Made by a program: the position numbers and the translations under genes
The notes under the pieces: generated by a model
Told to the model about the DNA's origin: nothing
The model's input: the letters and a program-made list of their open reading frames with translations, nothing else
The model's database searches: none
Shown here: piece after piece, positions 32,598 to 40,164 of the stretch
Layout of the letters: each line of letters begins with the position of its first letter
How positions within the stretch are numbered: position 1 is the stretch's first letter
Source of the DNA: Pseudomonadota bacterium
GTDB taxonomy: Bacteria > Pseudomonadota > Alphaproteobacteria > Rhodobacterales > Rhodobacteraceae
Direction: 5' to 3'
Length of the DNA: 44,831 bases
NCBI GenBank assembly: GCA_021779835.1
Contig: JAJXZX010000026.1
Location: forward strand, 1-44,831

Positions 32598-33955
32598 CAG
32601 TTCCTCCGTGCCCACTGTCTTACGAGCGAGCGGTTGCCGAGCGAGTCCACATACGAATTCCATTCGTCTGCATGCTTGCCCAGCATTCTTGCAAGCCTGG
32701 TTTCTACTTCCCCGGGCGGCAGCCCGACCGCGCCCGAAAGGATTCTCGCCTGACGCCGCAGGTGGGGTGTATTCTCTGGCAGCGCCAGTTCCGCAAGGTG
32801 TTCCATGTGCAGGACGGCAGCGATCAAGTACTCCCTGAAGGCTCTGTTCAGTTTGCCGAAACGGGGATCGACTGCGTCCTTAAGCTCGGCCGCGCCGAGA
32901 TCCCACGTGATGTAGGTGTCTGGCGGTTCAGTCTGGCCGGCAGCGTGTACGCTCATCCGCCGTAGCAGGCATGCAGCGCATGCCCCGCATTGCCGGAACT
33001 TTCCATCAATGGAACTCCACTGTGAGCCTTTCCAGCACGAAATCGTGCCCTGCCAGTCGGCTGACTCTGGCCCTAGAGAAATGTAGCCCGCGAGGGTTTC
33101 AGCCTTCGTGTTCCACAGACGGGGGAATGAATAGACAATCCTGACCCCCAGAAGGGTTTCTAGAAAGACCGACATACGCTCAAGGAAGGCCGGATGGTTC
33201 CGATAGTCCGGATAAGTCTGGCCAACCGGAGCAAGCACGGGACCAAGAGCGCCTTGGCCGCTCTCGGGAACGATACATTCATTTGCGCTGCAGATGTAGG
33301 CAGCGAGTCCGCTGACTAGCGAGAACTTGAAGCCCCGGTTTCGCGCGCTTGTCTCGGCGTTGTGAATTCGCCGTGAAAACCGGTAAGGCAGTGCGGTGAA
33401 CGGTTGCCCGCGCTGCGGACGTCCTTTTTTCTTTGCACCCAGCCGCACGAGAACAAGGCCGCTTTTGTACGTTGCTCTGACAAGCCCGTTGACCGCGCGA
33501 GAATCCATACCGTCGCTATATGCTAGTGTCGCCCGCACTCCGGGGTTGAGATCAAGTTGCTGCTGGCGAGGCAGCCGCTCTCCGGTGCGGCGTTGCCTAA
33601 ATGAAATCTGCCAGTCGTCCCCGGTCAGGAAATTGAGTGCGCTTGCCAGCGACGCCCCAACCTCTGGCTTTTCCCAGTGGAGAAGATCATGCACCGGTAT
33701 CGAAACAGCGAGATTGCGCCCCCAGGTTTCCGATGGCCGTTTGCGGAACCTGTCTGCAAACTCGATGCCGCCCGCCAGTACCATGGCGTCGAACACGAGC
33801 GGATCAAAGTCGGCAACCGCATAGGAGTTCAGAGCCTCAATAGAAAACTTCAGATCCTCGCCAAGTCTCAGAGCAATAGCGTCCGGAATGGAAGCGATTT
33901 CGCCGGGGGCGAGCACTTCGATGCAGGTTCGGCTGAGAGATTGGTTCCGCGCCAT
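32597..33955 (-). CDS. QueC-like PP-loop enzyme (7-cyano-7-deazaguanine synthase fold)
   Basis: A 452-residue protein coupled on both sides by TGATG. The PP-loop is SDGMDS (147-152) in TLAYSDGMDSRAVNGLV, a variant of SGGxDS. The QueC zinc site is complete: Cys307 (ISCWKG) plus Cys323, Cys326 and Cys329 (QCGACAACLLRR). Core QueC is about 230 residues; here there are about 140 extra residues before and 110 after, as in defence-associated QueC homologues such as QatC. QueC makes the amide then nitrile of preQ0 using ATP and ammonia; relatives in defence loci are thought to modify other substrates. No queuosine pathway genes (queD/E/F, tgt) are nearby. Confidence 0.82.
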   Translation of the reverse strand: MARNQSLSRTCIEVLAPGEIASIPDAIALRLGEDLKFSIEALNSYAVADFDPLVFDAMVLAGGIEFADRFRKRPSETWGRNLAVSIPVHDLLHWEKPEVGASLASALNFLTGDDWQISFRQRRTGERLPRQQQLDLNPGVRATLAYSDGMDSRAVNGLVRATYKSGLVLVRLGAKKKGRPQRGQPFTALPYRFSRRIHNAETSARNRGFKFSLVSGLAAYICSANECIVPESGQGALGPVLAPVGQTYPDYRNHPAFLERMSVFLETLLGVRIVYSFPRLWNTKAETLAGYISLGPESADWQGTISCWKGSQWSSIDGKFRQCGACAACLLRRMSVHAAGQTEPPDTYITWDLGAAELKDAVDPRFGKLNRAFREYLIAAVLHMEHLAELALPENTPHLRRQARILSGAVGLPPGEVETRLARMLGKHADEWNSYVDSLGNRSLVRQWARRN

Positions 33956-34518
33956 CACAAGGAAACTCCGTCATCAAGGCCGTCCTGCTTGCGGATACGG
34001 GCGTTCGACGGACTGCGATTTGCGGTGCCGCAGATTTCGGAGGCGATGCTTGCAGTATCAACTGCATTGCGGGAATCGGAGAGTCGCTGGCGCATCGAAA
34101 AGGCAGAACGACTACTCTCCTTGCGCAGGTAATGCTCCTCGATCTGCCTGGACACAGCCCTGAGCTTCAGGTCTACGGCTGCCTCACAGGCTGCACTCAG
34201 TGCTTCAGCGCCAATGCCCCCTCGCCGAATTTCATCAATGCTGCAATCTATGAGTGCATTCCAGCTCGCATTTCCGGGGCATGCAACGCGCAAAGCATCA
34301 AGATCACTTTCTACGGCGTCGCTGAACAGGCCAGCCTGATCGCCGGCGCGCATGGCGTGTCGCAACTTTTCGATCGGCAAACCGCCGAACTCCTTGCGCA
34401 CAGCCACCAGCATGGCTTCAGATACCTCGGTACTAGAGAATGCGTGGTTTGCCGCGCGTTCTGCAAGGTCCCGCCAACGGCGTGGCAGCGGCAAGCTCTT
34501 GTGGGGTCCGTCGCTCAT
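33955..34518 (-). CDS. Unknown helical protein, first gene of the QueC/ImmA/PIN operon
   Basis: A 187-residue protein starting at ATG 34518 behind a strong GGAGGAG. Its TGA overlaps the QueC-like start. It is largely helical (RRWRDLAERAANHAFSSTEV, LPIEKLRHAMRAGDQAGLF, ALSAACEAAVDLKLRAVSRQ) with a basic, probably disordered tail (NRSPSNARIRKQDGLDDG). Two cysteines, no zinc motif, no transmembrane segment. Being first and always coupled to the QueC-like enzyme, it is a candidate substrate or adaptor for it; that is inference only. Confidence 0.65.
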   Translation of the reverse strand: MSDGPHKSLPLPRRWRDLAERAANHAFSSTEVSEAMLVAVRKEFGGLPIEKLRHAMRAGDQAGLFSDAVESDLDALRVACPGNASWNALIDCSIDEIRRGGIGAEALSAACEAAVDLKLRAVSRQIEEHYLRKESSRSAFSMRQRLSDSRNAVDTASIASEICGTANRSPSNARIRKQDGLDDGVSL

Positions 34519-34553
34519 GGCTCCTCCATGTCAAGAACATCTCATAAGAGGCC

Positions 34554-34594
34554 TGACATTGTCAACTCTTTCCTGTAGAAAGCTGACATTGTCA
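34554..34594 (-). promoter_or_regulatory. Twin palindromic operators of the QueC/ImmA/PIN operon
   Basis: TGACATTGTCA occurs at 34554-34564 and again at 34584-34594, centres exactly 30 bp apart. On the minus strand a TTGACA -35 (34565-34560) is embedded in the first site. The geometry fits cooperative repression by an XRE dimer pair, presumably the Xre-ImmA protein of the operon. Confidence 0.72.
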
Positions 34595-34755
34595 CGACTG
34601 GCGTGCCTAAGAAGCGTTGTTCTTGCGGTCACGGAGCCGACACGATGAAACCCGGACAGGCGGCTTTCCTCATTGCCGCGACGATTCTGACGCTTGCATG
34701 AGATTGCTTAGCTTCGTCGGCCCCGGTCTTTCGACCGGAGCCGTTGCTTCGGCGA

Positions 34756-35079
34756 TCAGTCGCCGCGGCGGGTGTTAGGGCGGGACCAGATGAGGCTCGA
34801 GCTCTCGCCGTCTTCGTCATCGAAGAGGTTGGCGTAGATAGGGGCGGCGAAGCTCGGATCGTCCAGCTTCAGGCCCAGATATTCGCGGCCCTCGTTCGAT
34901 TTCTTCGTCCAAGCGGCGCCGATCTCGGCGCGGCCGACCAGGACCCGGTGGGAGGGGGCGTTCTCGCCCGAGGCGCGCAGGTCGGGGACGAGGCGCACGC
35001 CTTTGGCCTGCAGGCTGAGGGTGAAGATTTCGCCGGTGTATTCGGTACCGGTCTTCTTGAAGGTGCCGATGGTCGCCAT
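34756..35079 (-). CDS. DUF736 family protein, copy A
   Basis: A 107-residue protein: MATIGTFKKTGTEYTGEIFT, then LSLQAKGVRLVPD, SHRVLVGRAEIGAAWTKKSN and a C-terminal WSRPNTRRGD. DUF736 proteins are small beta-rich, single-strand-binding-like proteins and a hallmark of alphaproteobacterial conjugative plasmids; their role is not firmly established. ATG 35079 follows AGAAAGAA. Copy B at 44218-44541 differs at only a few residues near the C-terminus (SSSLIW here, GYSLIW there). Confidence 0.9.
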   Translation of the reverse strand: MATIGTFKKTGTEYTGEIFTLSLQAKGVRLVPDLRASGENAPSHRVLVGRAEIGAAWTKKSNEGREYLGLKLDDPSFAAPIYANLFDDEDGESSSLIWSRPNTRRGD

Positions 35080-35194
35080 GTTCTTTCTCCGTTTTGCTGT
35101 TTCGGGCCCGCGTCCTTGCGGCCTCGATGGCGATCGACAGCCCGGAGGCGACCGCTGGCGCACCCCCTTCACGGGGGCTGGACAGCACAGGAGG

Positions 35195-35249
35195 AACTTT
35201 CTTGTCCCGCGAGGAATGACGGTGTCCGCACCGGCAGGGGAAGAAAGTT
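35195..35249 (-). promoter_or_regulatory. Conserved hairpin upstream of DUF736 copy A
   Basis: AACTTTCTT (35195-35203) pairs perfectly with AAGAAAGTT (35241-35249), enclosing CGGTG-TCCG-CACCG. The same outer stem and an altered but still paired inner stem occur at 44697-44752. A structured leader is likely. From 35329 to 35783 no gene or clear signal is seen. Confidence 0.5.
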
Positions 35250-35783
35250 GCGACGACGCTGTTGCGCCGAAGCGGTCGAGGCGAAGACGTCCTTCGGGCA
35301 GATCAGCCCATCACCAGAGGCCGCTGGACGCGGGCTGGGACAGACAATCCACGGAGATCAAGGCGACCCTGAAGGCCCGTCAGGAAAGACAGGTCAGGCA
35401 CCACCGGCGATGAAACCACCTCTGCCAGAAGTCTGGCCAGCTTGCGCCTCCCCCCGCCCCTGCTGCCTCGCGGCGCCCGCCACTCCACTTGGTTCAGGTC
35501 AGCCAGAAGGATGGAAGGTAAAGGACGACATCCGAACGAGTGCTGCGACCGGGCCAAGATGCAGGTCGATCATGGCTGAGACTCCACCACAAACCGCAGA
35601 ACTCGATGATGATTTGACGGCGGGGCCCCTGCCCTCGTTCCCCGCCCCAATAGCTGCCGCTTCGATGATCGTTTGGCAAAGGCCCGTCGAAACCCGGGGC
35701 CGTCCAGCCGTGGAAATCCGTATGCCGCAACAGGCGGACCGATGGCCAATGCTGCACGTGCCAACCTGCGCCCGGCAAAATGC

Positions 35784-35814
35784 AAACACCCCCCGACGAA
35801 ACCGCCGGAGGGTG
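35784..35814 (-). terminator. Rho-independent terminator after ardB-like gene
   Basis: On the minus strand CACCCTCCGGCG pairs with CGTCGGGGGGTG (12 pairs, two G-U) around a 4-base loop, followed by GTTTGCATTTTG. It lies 44 bases after the antirestriction gene stop. Confidence 0.65.
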
Positions 35815-35857
35815 CCAAAGGGTCAGGAATTGCCAGTCAGCCTGCAGGGCGCGCGCG

Positions 35858-36280
35858 TCAGTCGATCGTCTTGAATATCTCGCCCGCTTCGGGGTGGTTG
35901 CCTGCGAACTCGTATAGCCGCATGTAGGCTTCGGACAGTTGGTCGGCCTCATGCCGGAACGAGAGATGCGACAGGGCGAAAAGCGTGGCAATGATCCCGG
36001 CGGCCTCGGCCGAAACCTCGCCCATGTAGCCGTTGGTCTCGCAGAAGATGCGGAACCTCTTGTCAGAGTCGGGCGACATGAACAGAGGCTGGCCGTCCCG
36101 CTCGTGGAAATGCCAGAGACCACCGGTGTAATCGTCGGGGGCCAGCCAGGTCATGAACTGATAGACGGCGCGCTCGCCGATCAGCATCAGGGCGGGGCTG
36201 AATAGCGCGGGCAAGAAGGTCATCCGGCGCGCCTCGGGCACGAGGGTCACGGGTTGCAGGGTGGTTGCAGCGTGGGTCAT
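35858..36280 (-). CDS. ArdB/KlcA-type antirestriction protein
   Basis: A 140-residue protein starting at ATG 36280 behind GGAGG. The family pattern is clear: RRMTFLPALFSPALMLIGER, AVYQFMTWLAPDDYTGGLWH, FMSPDS, then TNGYMGEVSAEAAGIIATLF and the ending HPEAGEIFKTID. ArdB/KlcA proteins counter type I restriction in vivo without mimicking DNA and help incoming plasmids establish. It carries leader element copy E (36324-36371) 44 bases upstream of the start, a possible control point for early expression. Confidence 0.9.
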   Translation of the reverse strand: MTHAATTLQPVTLVPEARRMTFLPALFSPALMLIGERAVYQFMTWLAPDDYTGGLWHFHERDGQPLFMSPDSDKRFRIFCETNGYMGEVSAEAAGIIATLFALSHLSFRHEADQLSEAYMRLYEFAGNHPEAGEIFKTID

Positions 36281-36323
36281 TTGGAAATCCTCCGGATTAG
36301 GGGTGAATTGCGCGCCCCGGCGG

Positions 36324-36371
36324 CTCTCTCGACCCACCCGAACACGCCGATTTCCGGCCCAACTCTCCCTC
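36324..36371 (-). promoter_or_regulatory. Purine-rich leader element, copy E (ardB-like gene)
   Basis: Minus strand: GAGGGAGAG (36371-36363), 32 bases with a GCCG-GAAAT-CGGC hairpin and GGGT, then GAGAGAG (36330-36324), 44 bases before the ATG. Confidence 0.7.
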
Positions 36372-36387
36372 TCATGCGGTCGCGGAG

Positions 36388-36416
36388 TTGTTTTTGTTCT
36401 CTATATGTTCTATATT
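36388..36416 (+). promoter_or_regulatory. Promoter for the 36446 gene
   Basis: TTGTTT (36388-36393), a 17-base spacer and TATATT (36411-36416), in a locally AT-rich patch 30 bases upstream of the ATG. One of the clearest sigma-70-type promoters in the window. Confidence 0.65.
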
Positions 36417-36445
36417 GGAGAGACGATCCACATGGGAGATCCATC

Positions 36446-36736
36446 ATGGACGCTGCCACCTTTGCTCTGCCCGCCACTGAACGCCAGGTCGCCTATGCGC
36501 GGTCGCTGGCGCTCCGCAACCAGAGCCTGCTGCCCTGGGAAGTCCAACAAGACCGCCGCACGCTCAGCGCCTGGATTGAGGCGCAGGCAAAGCTGAAACC
36601 TGCGGACACCAGCCATCCGACCTCCAAGCAGGTCGCCTTTGCCGAACGGCTTGCGCGGATCAAGCGCCGCGCCGTGCCAGACGAATGCTTTCGGGACCGG
36701 CAGTTGCTGTCGCGCTGGATCGATAGCAACCGCTGA
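36446..36736 (+). CDS. Small protein with tandem duplicated motif (96 aa)
   Basis: ATG 36446 follows GGGAGA. The protein is a tandem repeat of about 35 residues: TERQVAYARSLALRNQSLLP...DRRTLSAWIEAQ and TSKQVAFAERLARIKRRAVP...DRQLLSRWIDSN. The shared pattern is T-x-x-Q-V-A-(Y/F)-A-x-x-L-A...P...DR-x-L-S-x-W-I. Each unit is predicted as two helices and resembles small nucleic-acid-binding modules, but I cannot name the family. It is one of the few plus-strand genes in this backbone block, with its own promoter. Confidence 0.7.
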   Translation: MDAATFALPATERQVAYARSLALRNQSLLPWEVQQDRRTLSAWIEAQAKLKPADTSHPTSKQVAFAERLARIKRRAVPDECFRDRQLLSRWIDSNR

Positions 36737-36781
36737 GGAACAACCAAGCCCCGGGATCGGGATGAACGGTTTTCGGGGCGT

Positions 36782-37426
36782 TTATCCGAACCGCCGCCCT
36801 TCCTCTGTGAAGGTGTAGCCGCCCACGACCAGCGTCTCGTCCACGGCCTCATCCGAGGTCAGGTAGTCGTATTCCTGCTCAAGCTGGCGGTAGAGCCAAT
36901 TGGCGAGGTCGCGCAGCGCATCGGTGACAATGGACTCGGCATCGCCGATGATCTCGACTGAAGCCACACTGTCCCGGGACACAGAGACCACCATTGTGAA
37001 GGCATGGTAGTAATTTCCGCAATGTGTGACGTCGGCGCGCAGCTGGTAGAAATTCTGTCGCTGCACCGCCTGCAAGGTCTCCGCGATCCGGTGCAGGGTC
37101 TTGTCCTTCGGCGCATAGGCGCGAAGTTCGGCAGCGCCGTATTTCCGGTAGGAATAGACGCCCTCCCAAGCCGCGCCATCGCCTTGCGACCAGAAGTCGC
37201 TGAACCAGATGCAGGGGTCCTCGCGGGTGCGACCGCCGATAAGGCGAGTGGTCCGGGTCTTCAGGCGGATGCCGAGGATTTCCGCGATGCGCTGAAAATC
37301 CTCGTAGACGGCGTCATACCAGTCATGGTCGAAACCGCCCTCGCGATACCAGGCGCGGGCACTGTCCTTGGCGCCCTCGGGAAGTTCATCGATCCGATAG
37401 ACGGTCGTTGCGATCACTTGGGGCAT
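36782..37426 (-). CDS. Conserved backbone protein (annotated elsewhere as TA-stability antitoxin)
   Basis: A 214-residue protein starting at ATG 37426 (CAGGGAG upstream). The opening MPQVIATTVYRIDELPEGAK and the ending DEAVDETLVVGGYTFTEEGR match a family I know from alphaproteobacterial plasmids under the name 'antitoxin of toxin-antitoxin stability system'. That name is doubtful: no toxin gene is adjacent. It is rich in aromatic residues (AWYREGGFDHDWYDAVYEDF). Closely related proteins occur in phages as well. Function unknown. Confidence 0.6.
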   Translation of the reverse strand: MPQVIATTVYRIDELPEGAKDSARAWYREGGFDHDWYDAVYEDFQRIAEILGIRLKTRTTRLIGGRTREDPCIWFSDFWSQGDGAAWEGVYSYRKYGAAELRAYAPKDKTLHRIAETLQAVQRQNFYQLRADVTHCGNYYHAFTMVVSVSRDSVASVEIIGDAESIVTDALRDLANWLYRQLEQEYDYLTSDEAVDETLVVGGYTFTEEGRRFG

Positions 37427-37491
37427 GAGCGTCTCCCTGTCTTGTATGGCCCCGCAGAACGGCCGGGGCGAGTTTCCGGAAGGGGCGAAGA

Positions 37492-38055
37492 TCAGGCCAC
37501 CAGGGCGTGATCGACTGCAGCGGCTGCAAGGTCGCGCCAGAACGGCTCGACCAGTCGGCCTTCCAGCGAGCGGGCGCGGGTGAGCAGCGCAGCGGCGGAC
37601 GCGGGATCGCCGACGTGGGTCGCCGCGCGGGCCTCGGCTCGAAGCCCGCAGGCGTCGGTCACCACGCGCCGCGCCTCGGCATCGCTATCGACTGGCGCGC
37701 ACCAGCGGATCAGGCCTGCCTGCACCTCACCTGCCAGCACCAGGCAGTGCTCTGCATCGAGAATGGTGATGAACTGCGGTACCAGACGCAGGGCCGGATC
37801 GCGGCCTGCGGCGATCAGACCGGAAGTTACTGCGGTGCGAGCGACGATCATGGCAGCCGCGAGGTCACCGAAGGTGCCGAGATCGACCTCGCGGTTGATC
37901 CACAGCTGATCGAGCGCCGGATCGTCCCAATGCGCACGGCAGTGGCAACTGATCCGCAGGGGCAAGCGGTCCGCGAGGCGCAGATGGGCAAGAACTCCGC
38001 CGATCAAGTTGTCGCCGGGACCACGGAAGGCGGTTTGGGGGATGGGTGCGGTCAT
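37492..38055 (-). CDS. Hypothetical backbone protein (187 aa)
   Basis: ATG 38055 has GGAG 8 bases upstream and is preferred over GTG 38064. The protein is Ala/Arg/Asp-rich with several helices (LRLADRLPLRISCHCRAHWD, FGDLAAAMIVARTAVTSGLI, SAAALLTRARSLEGRLVEPF). A CHCRAHW cluster might bind metal. Family not recognised. It has leader element copy D (38086-38136) directly upstream and so is likely co-regulated with the helicase, ardB-like and DUF6878-like genes. Confidence 0.6.
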   Translation of the reverse strand: MTAPIPQTAFRGPGDNLIGGVLAHLRLADRLPLRISCHCRAHWDDPALDQLWINREVDLGTFGDLAAAMIVARTAVTSGLIAAGRDPALRLVPQFITILDAEHCLVLAGEVQAGLIRWCAPVDSDAEARRVVTDACGLRAEARAATHVGDPASAAALLTRARSLEGRLVEPFWRDLAAAAVDHALVA

Positions 38056-38085
38056 CTGGATCACTCCGCGACAGGCGGCAGGAGA

Positions 38086-38136
38086 CTCTCTCCCACCCTG
38101 AAACCCGTCACGGAACTACCCGCCCATCTCTCCCTC
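38086..38136 (-). promoter_or_regulatory. Purine-rich leader element, copy D
   Basis: Minus strand: GAGGGAGAG (38136-38128), 35 bases containing CCGT-GA-CGG-type pairing and GGGT, then GAGAGAG (38092-38086), 31 bases before ATG 38055. Confidence 0.7.
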
Positions 38137-38180
38137 TGGCGGGTGCCCGACCGAGAAGCCGTGCACCCGCCATCTGGGGA

Positions 38181-39059
38181 TCACCCCCCTGCCCTGCCCC
38201 GCCAGCCGATGAAGCCCGATGGGCCGTCATAGACGGCATGGCGCGTCTCATCGATGACAAAACCGAACGCGCCGACCTTGTACTCCCCGGAGGGGACAAG
38301 GAAGCGACGCTCCTCGGATTGTGGATCGCGCCGCCCGCCGCGCGTGGCGATCACCTCGGTGAAACCGCGATGCTGGTCGGAATAGATCGCCGAGATCACG
38401 ACCCAGTCTTTCGCGTGATCGCGGGCAAAGGCTTCGCCATCACGCGTGCGGGATTCACCACGGCGCAGCGCCCGGCCATGGATCGCCTCCCAGGCATCTG
38501 GCCAGTTGTGGCGCAGGGTCTCTTCGGCTTGGCGCCGCTCAAGCCCAGTAAAGAGATCCGGCCAAGCGGTTGCGACAGCGGCCCATGCGGCATCTTCCTC
38601 GTACCAGCCATCAGCCTCGCGCAGCAGGGGATGGACTTGGGCACTGCGGTCCGCCGACAGGTGGAACCCACCATGACCGGAGGTCGAGTGGAAGATCACG
38701 CCTTCGCCGTAGCGGACCGCGCCCTGCGATGGTCCCCACGGCGTGCTGGCATGGGCGCGGAACTCCTCCCGTCTGAGGGCAATCTTCTCGCCCTGATGCT
38801 CGACCTGTTCCTGAACGACGGCGTGGAAAGCAGCCTCATCGGCAACGTCGCCACCATGGCCATAAAAGTCGGACCGCTTCCAGTCCGACAGGGGCTTGGT
38901 GACACGCCAACCGCTGCCGAGGTAATGTCGCCCGTCAGCTATGGGGATCATGGCATAGGCGGCATCGCCGATTCGGGCGACGGTCAGGCCATCGGCACTG
39001 CGGCCGAATTCCGGGATGGGGAAAAAGGCGGGCGCGCAAGACGGAACAACTGTGTTCAT
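38181..39059 (-). CDS. DUF7007-like backbone protein
   Basis: A 292-residue protein; ATG 39059 overlaps the stop of the upstream gene (ATGA). It contains TPWGPSQGAVRYGEGVIFHS, then TSGHGGFHLS, DGWYEEDAAWAAVATAWPDL and LRHNWPDAWEAIHGRAL. The TPWGPSQ...STSGHGG part is typical of the family I know as DUF7007 on Rhodobacterales and Rhizobiales mobile elements. His-rich SGHGGFHLS could be catalytic or metal-binding, but no activity is known to me. Confidence 0.65.
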   Translation of the reverse strand: MNTVVPSCAPAFFPIPEFGRSADGLTVARIGDAAYAMIPIADGRHYLGSGWRVTKPLSDWKRSDFYGHGGDVADEAAFHAVVQEQVEHQGEKIALRREEFRAHASTPWGPSQGAVRYGEGVIFHSTSGHGGFHLSADRSAQVHPLLREADGWYEEDAAWAAVATAWPDLFTGLERRQAEETLRHNWPDAWEAIHGRALRRGESRTRDGEAFARDHAKDWVVISAIYSDQHRGFTEVIATRGGRRDPQSEERRFLVPSGEYKVGAFGFVIDETRHAVYDGPSGFIGWRGRAGG

Positions 39060-39493
39060 GCGACGAGCGCCTCCACCGCGTCGATGTCTTCGCCGTTCAG
39101 CGCAGCCGTCAGCCATTCATGGGTGCTGATCCAGCCGATACTTTTGCGCGCTCCGAGGTCGATGAAATGCGCGCCACCGCCGAACGCTTCCAATCGGGGC
39201 CGGGAACAGGTGTGGGCATAGTCGAAACCCCAGAGGCCGCTGAGGTCGAGATCTTCCGCGAGGCGCAGCACGAAGCGGATGACGCCTTCGACATCGCCCT
39301 GCCCATCGTCATGGAACCAGAGCACTGTACTGCCAGGGCCATCCTGCAGCGACAGCGCAAAGCCCGAGAATTCCGGATCGTCCGAGGCCTCGTCTTCCTC
39401 GCGCAAGCGCAGGAAGAGGTCGAGTGCCGCGATGGCCTTGTTGGCCATGCCCACATCCAGGACGCAGGAGAAGTGTGTGAAATAGTCAGCCAC
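39056..39493 (-). CDS. Conserved backbone protein (145 aa), unknown
   Basis: Starts at ATG 39493 behind AAAGGAG. It is an acidic alpha/beta protein: VGMANKAIAALDLFLRLREE, then FALSLQDGPGSTVLWFHDDG, VIRFVLRLAEDLDLSGLWGF and ISTHEWLTAALNGED. It looks like a compact folded domain with no obvious active site. It is coupled by ATGA to the DUF7007-like gene, so the two probably act together. Confidence 0.65.
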   Translation of the reverse strand: MADYFTHFSCVLDVGMANKAIAALDLFLRLREEDEASDDPEFSGFALSLQDGPGSTVLWFHDDGQGDVEGVIRFVLRLAEDLDLSGLWGFDYAHTCSRPRLEAFGGGAHFIDLGARKSIGWISTHEWLTAALNGEDIDAVEALVA

Positions 39494-39513
39494 GATGGGC
39501 TCCTTTCAGAATG

Positions 39514-39540
39514 AAAAACCCGAGGCCCCGTCGGCCGGGT
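39514..39540 (-). terminator. Rho-independent terminator
   Basis: On the minus strand ACCCGGCC-GACGG-GGCC-TC-GGGT is followed by TTTTT (39518-39514). It ends the transcript of the 40659-39569 gene group before the next gene (start 39493). Confidence 0.75.
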
Positions 39541-39568
39541 CAGGTTGGGTTGTGATTGGCGGGAGAAA

Positions 39569-39775
39569 TCAGCTCGATTCTGCGGGCTGGGGGATTTTGG
39601 CGGCGGCCTGCGCCGCGGCATGGGCCTGCAAGAGGTCGCGGTAGTAGCGCTTGCGCGCCTCGCGCCAGCTGCGGACCGCGAGCGTGTCGGGATGCAACCG
39701 GCGGATCGCCGTGCGGACGACCGTGAGGGGAGAGGCTTCAGGCGGAAGACCGAGGTTCTGATATATGCGGCTCAT
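39569..39775 (-). CDS. Small J-domain-like protein (68 aa)
   Basis: ATG 39775 lies 1 base after the upstream TGA. Sequence: MSRIYQNLGLPPEASPLTVV, then RTAIRRLHPDTLAVRSWREA. YQNLGLPPEASPLTVVRTAIRR-LHPD resembles the beginning of a DnaJ J-domain with the HPD tripeptide intact, followed by a shortened helix. The 68-residue length fits a lone J-domain. It may recruit DnaK to an element protein, or be a degenerate relative without that role. Confidence 0.6.
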   Translation of the reverse strand: MSRIYQNLGLPPEASPLTVVRTAIRRLHPDTLAVRSWREARKRYYRDLLQAHAAAQAAAKIPQPAESS

Positions 39776-39776
39776 G

Positions 39777-40154
39777 TCAGGTGACCTCCCTGACGGGCAT
39801 CGCGAGATGCGGATCGACCTCGGTCTCGATCTTCTGGGTCCGGCCCATCCAGGGCTCGGCCCGGATCGACCGCGCCCAGTCAGCAAAGCTCGGGATGAAA
39901 CCCAGATCCTCGCGGATATGCTGCTCGCCGACCCAGCGAGTCGGGATGACCCGGCCTGACGACAGGGTCAGGGTTTTACCGTGGATCTGCTCCAGCAGAA
40001 AAATTCCCTCCGCATGGTGGCGGAGGGCGCGATGCCGAAAGTCCGCCAGAATGAGCTTCGAGGCATCGAAGAATTCATGACAGCCGAGGTAGTCGTCGAC
40101 CGTCCCGCCCCATTTTTTCACCGAAGACAGGGCGTGGTGATAAGGATGTGCCAT
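39777..40154 (-). CDS. DUF6915-like protein
   Basis: A 125-residue protein starting at ATG 40154. The pattern MAHPYHHALSSVKKWGGTVD, FDASKLILADFRHRALRHHA, EGIFLLEQIHG and PTRWVGEQHIREDLGFIPSF is one I recall as DUF6915, widespread on plasmids and phages. Many histidines and the HPYHHALSS start suggest metal binding; the activity is unknown. It is 10 bases downstream of the DUF6878-like gene in one operon. Confidence 0.72.
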   Translation of the reverse strand: MAHPYHHALSSVKKWGGTVDDYLGCHEFFDASKLILADFRHRALRHHAEGIFLLEQIHGKTLTLSSGRVIPTRWVGEQHIREDLGFIPSFADWARSIRAEPWMGRTQKIETEVDPHLAMPVREVT

Positions 40155-40164
40155 TGCCCCCCCC

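Larger units (their letters stand above)
34717..35328. repeat. Long direct repeat, copy A (DUF736 gene plus upstream leader)
   Basis: 612 bases nearly identical to 44179-44831 (which runs off the window), about 9.46 kb apart and in the same orientation. The differences are scattered substitutions and one small insertion in copy B near 44632-44680. Confidence 0.9.

Noticed and set aside
32597..33955. Qat (QatABCD) or type IV CBASS identity for the QueC-like locus
   Set aside because: No QatA-type ATPase or TatD-like nuclease (Qat), and no nucleotide cyclase or glycosylase/TGT-like gene (type IV CBASS), is present; only the QueC-like component is shared.
38046..39221. Open frame of 391 codons on the plus strand opposite the DUF7007-like gene
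   Set aside because: Antisense shadow of a gene set coupled by ATGA; no supporting start or motif.
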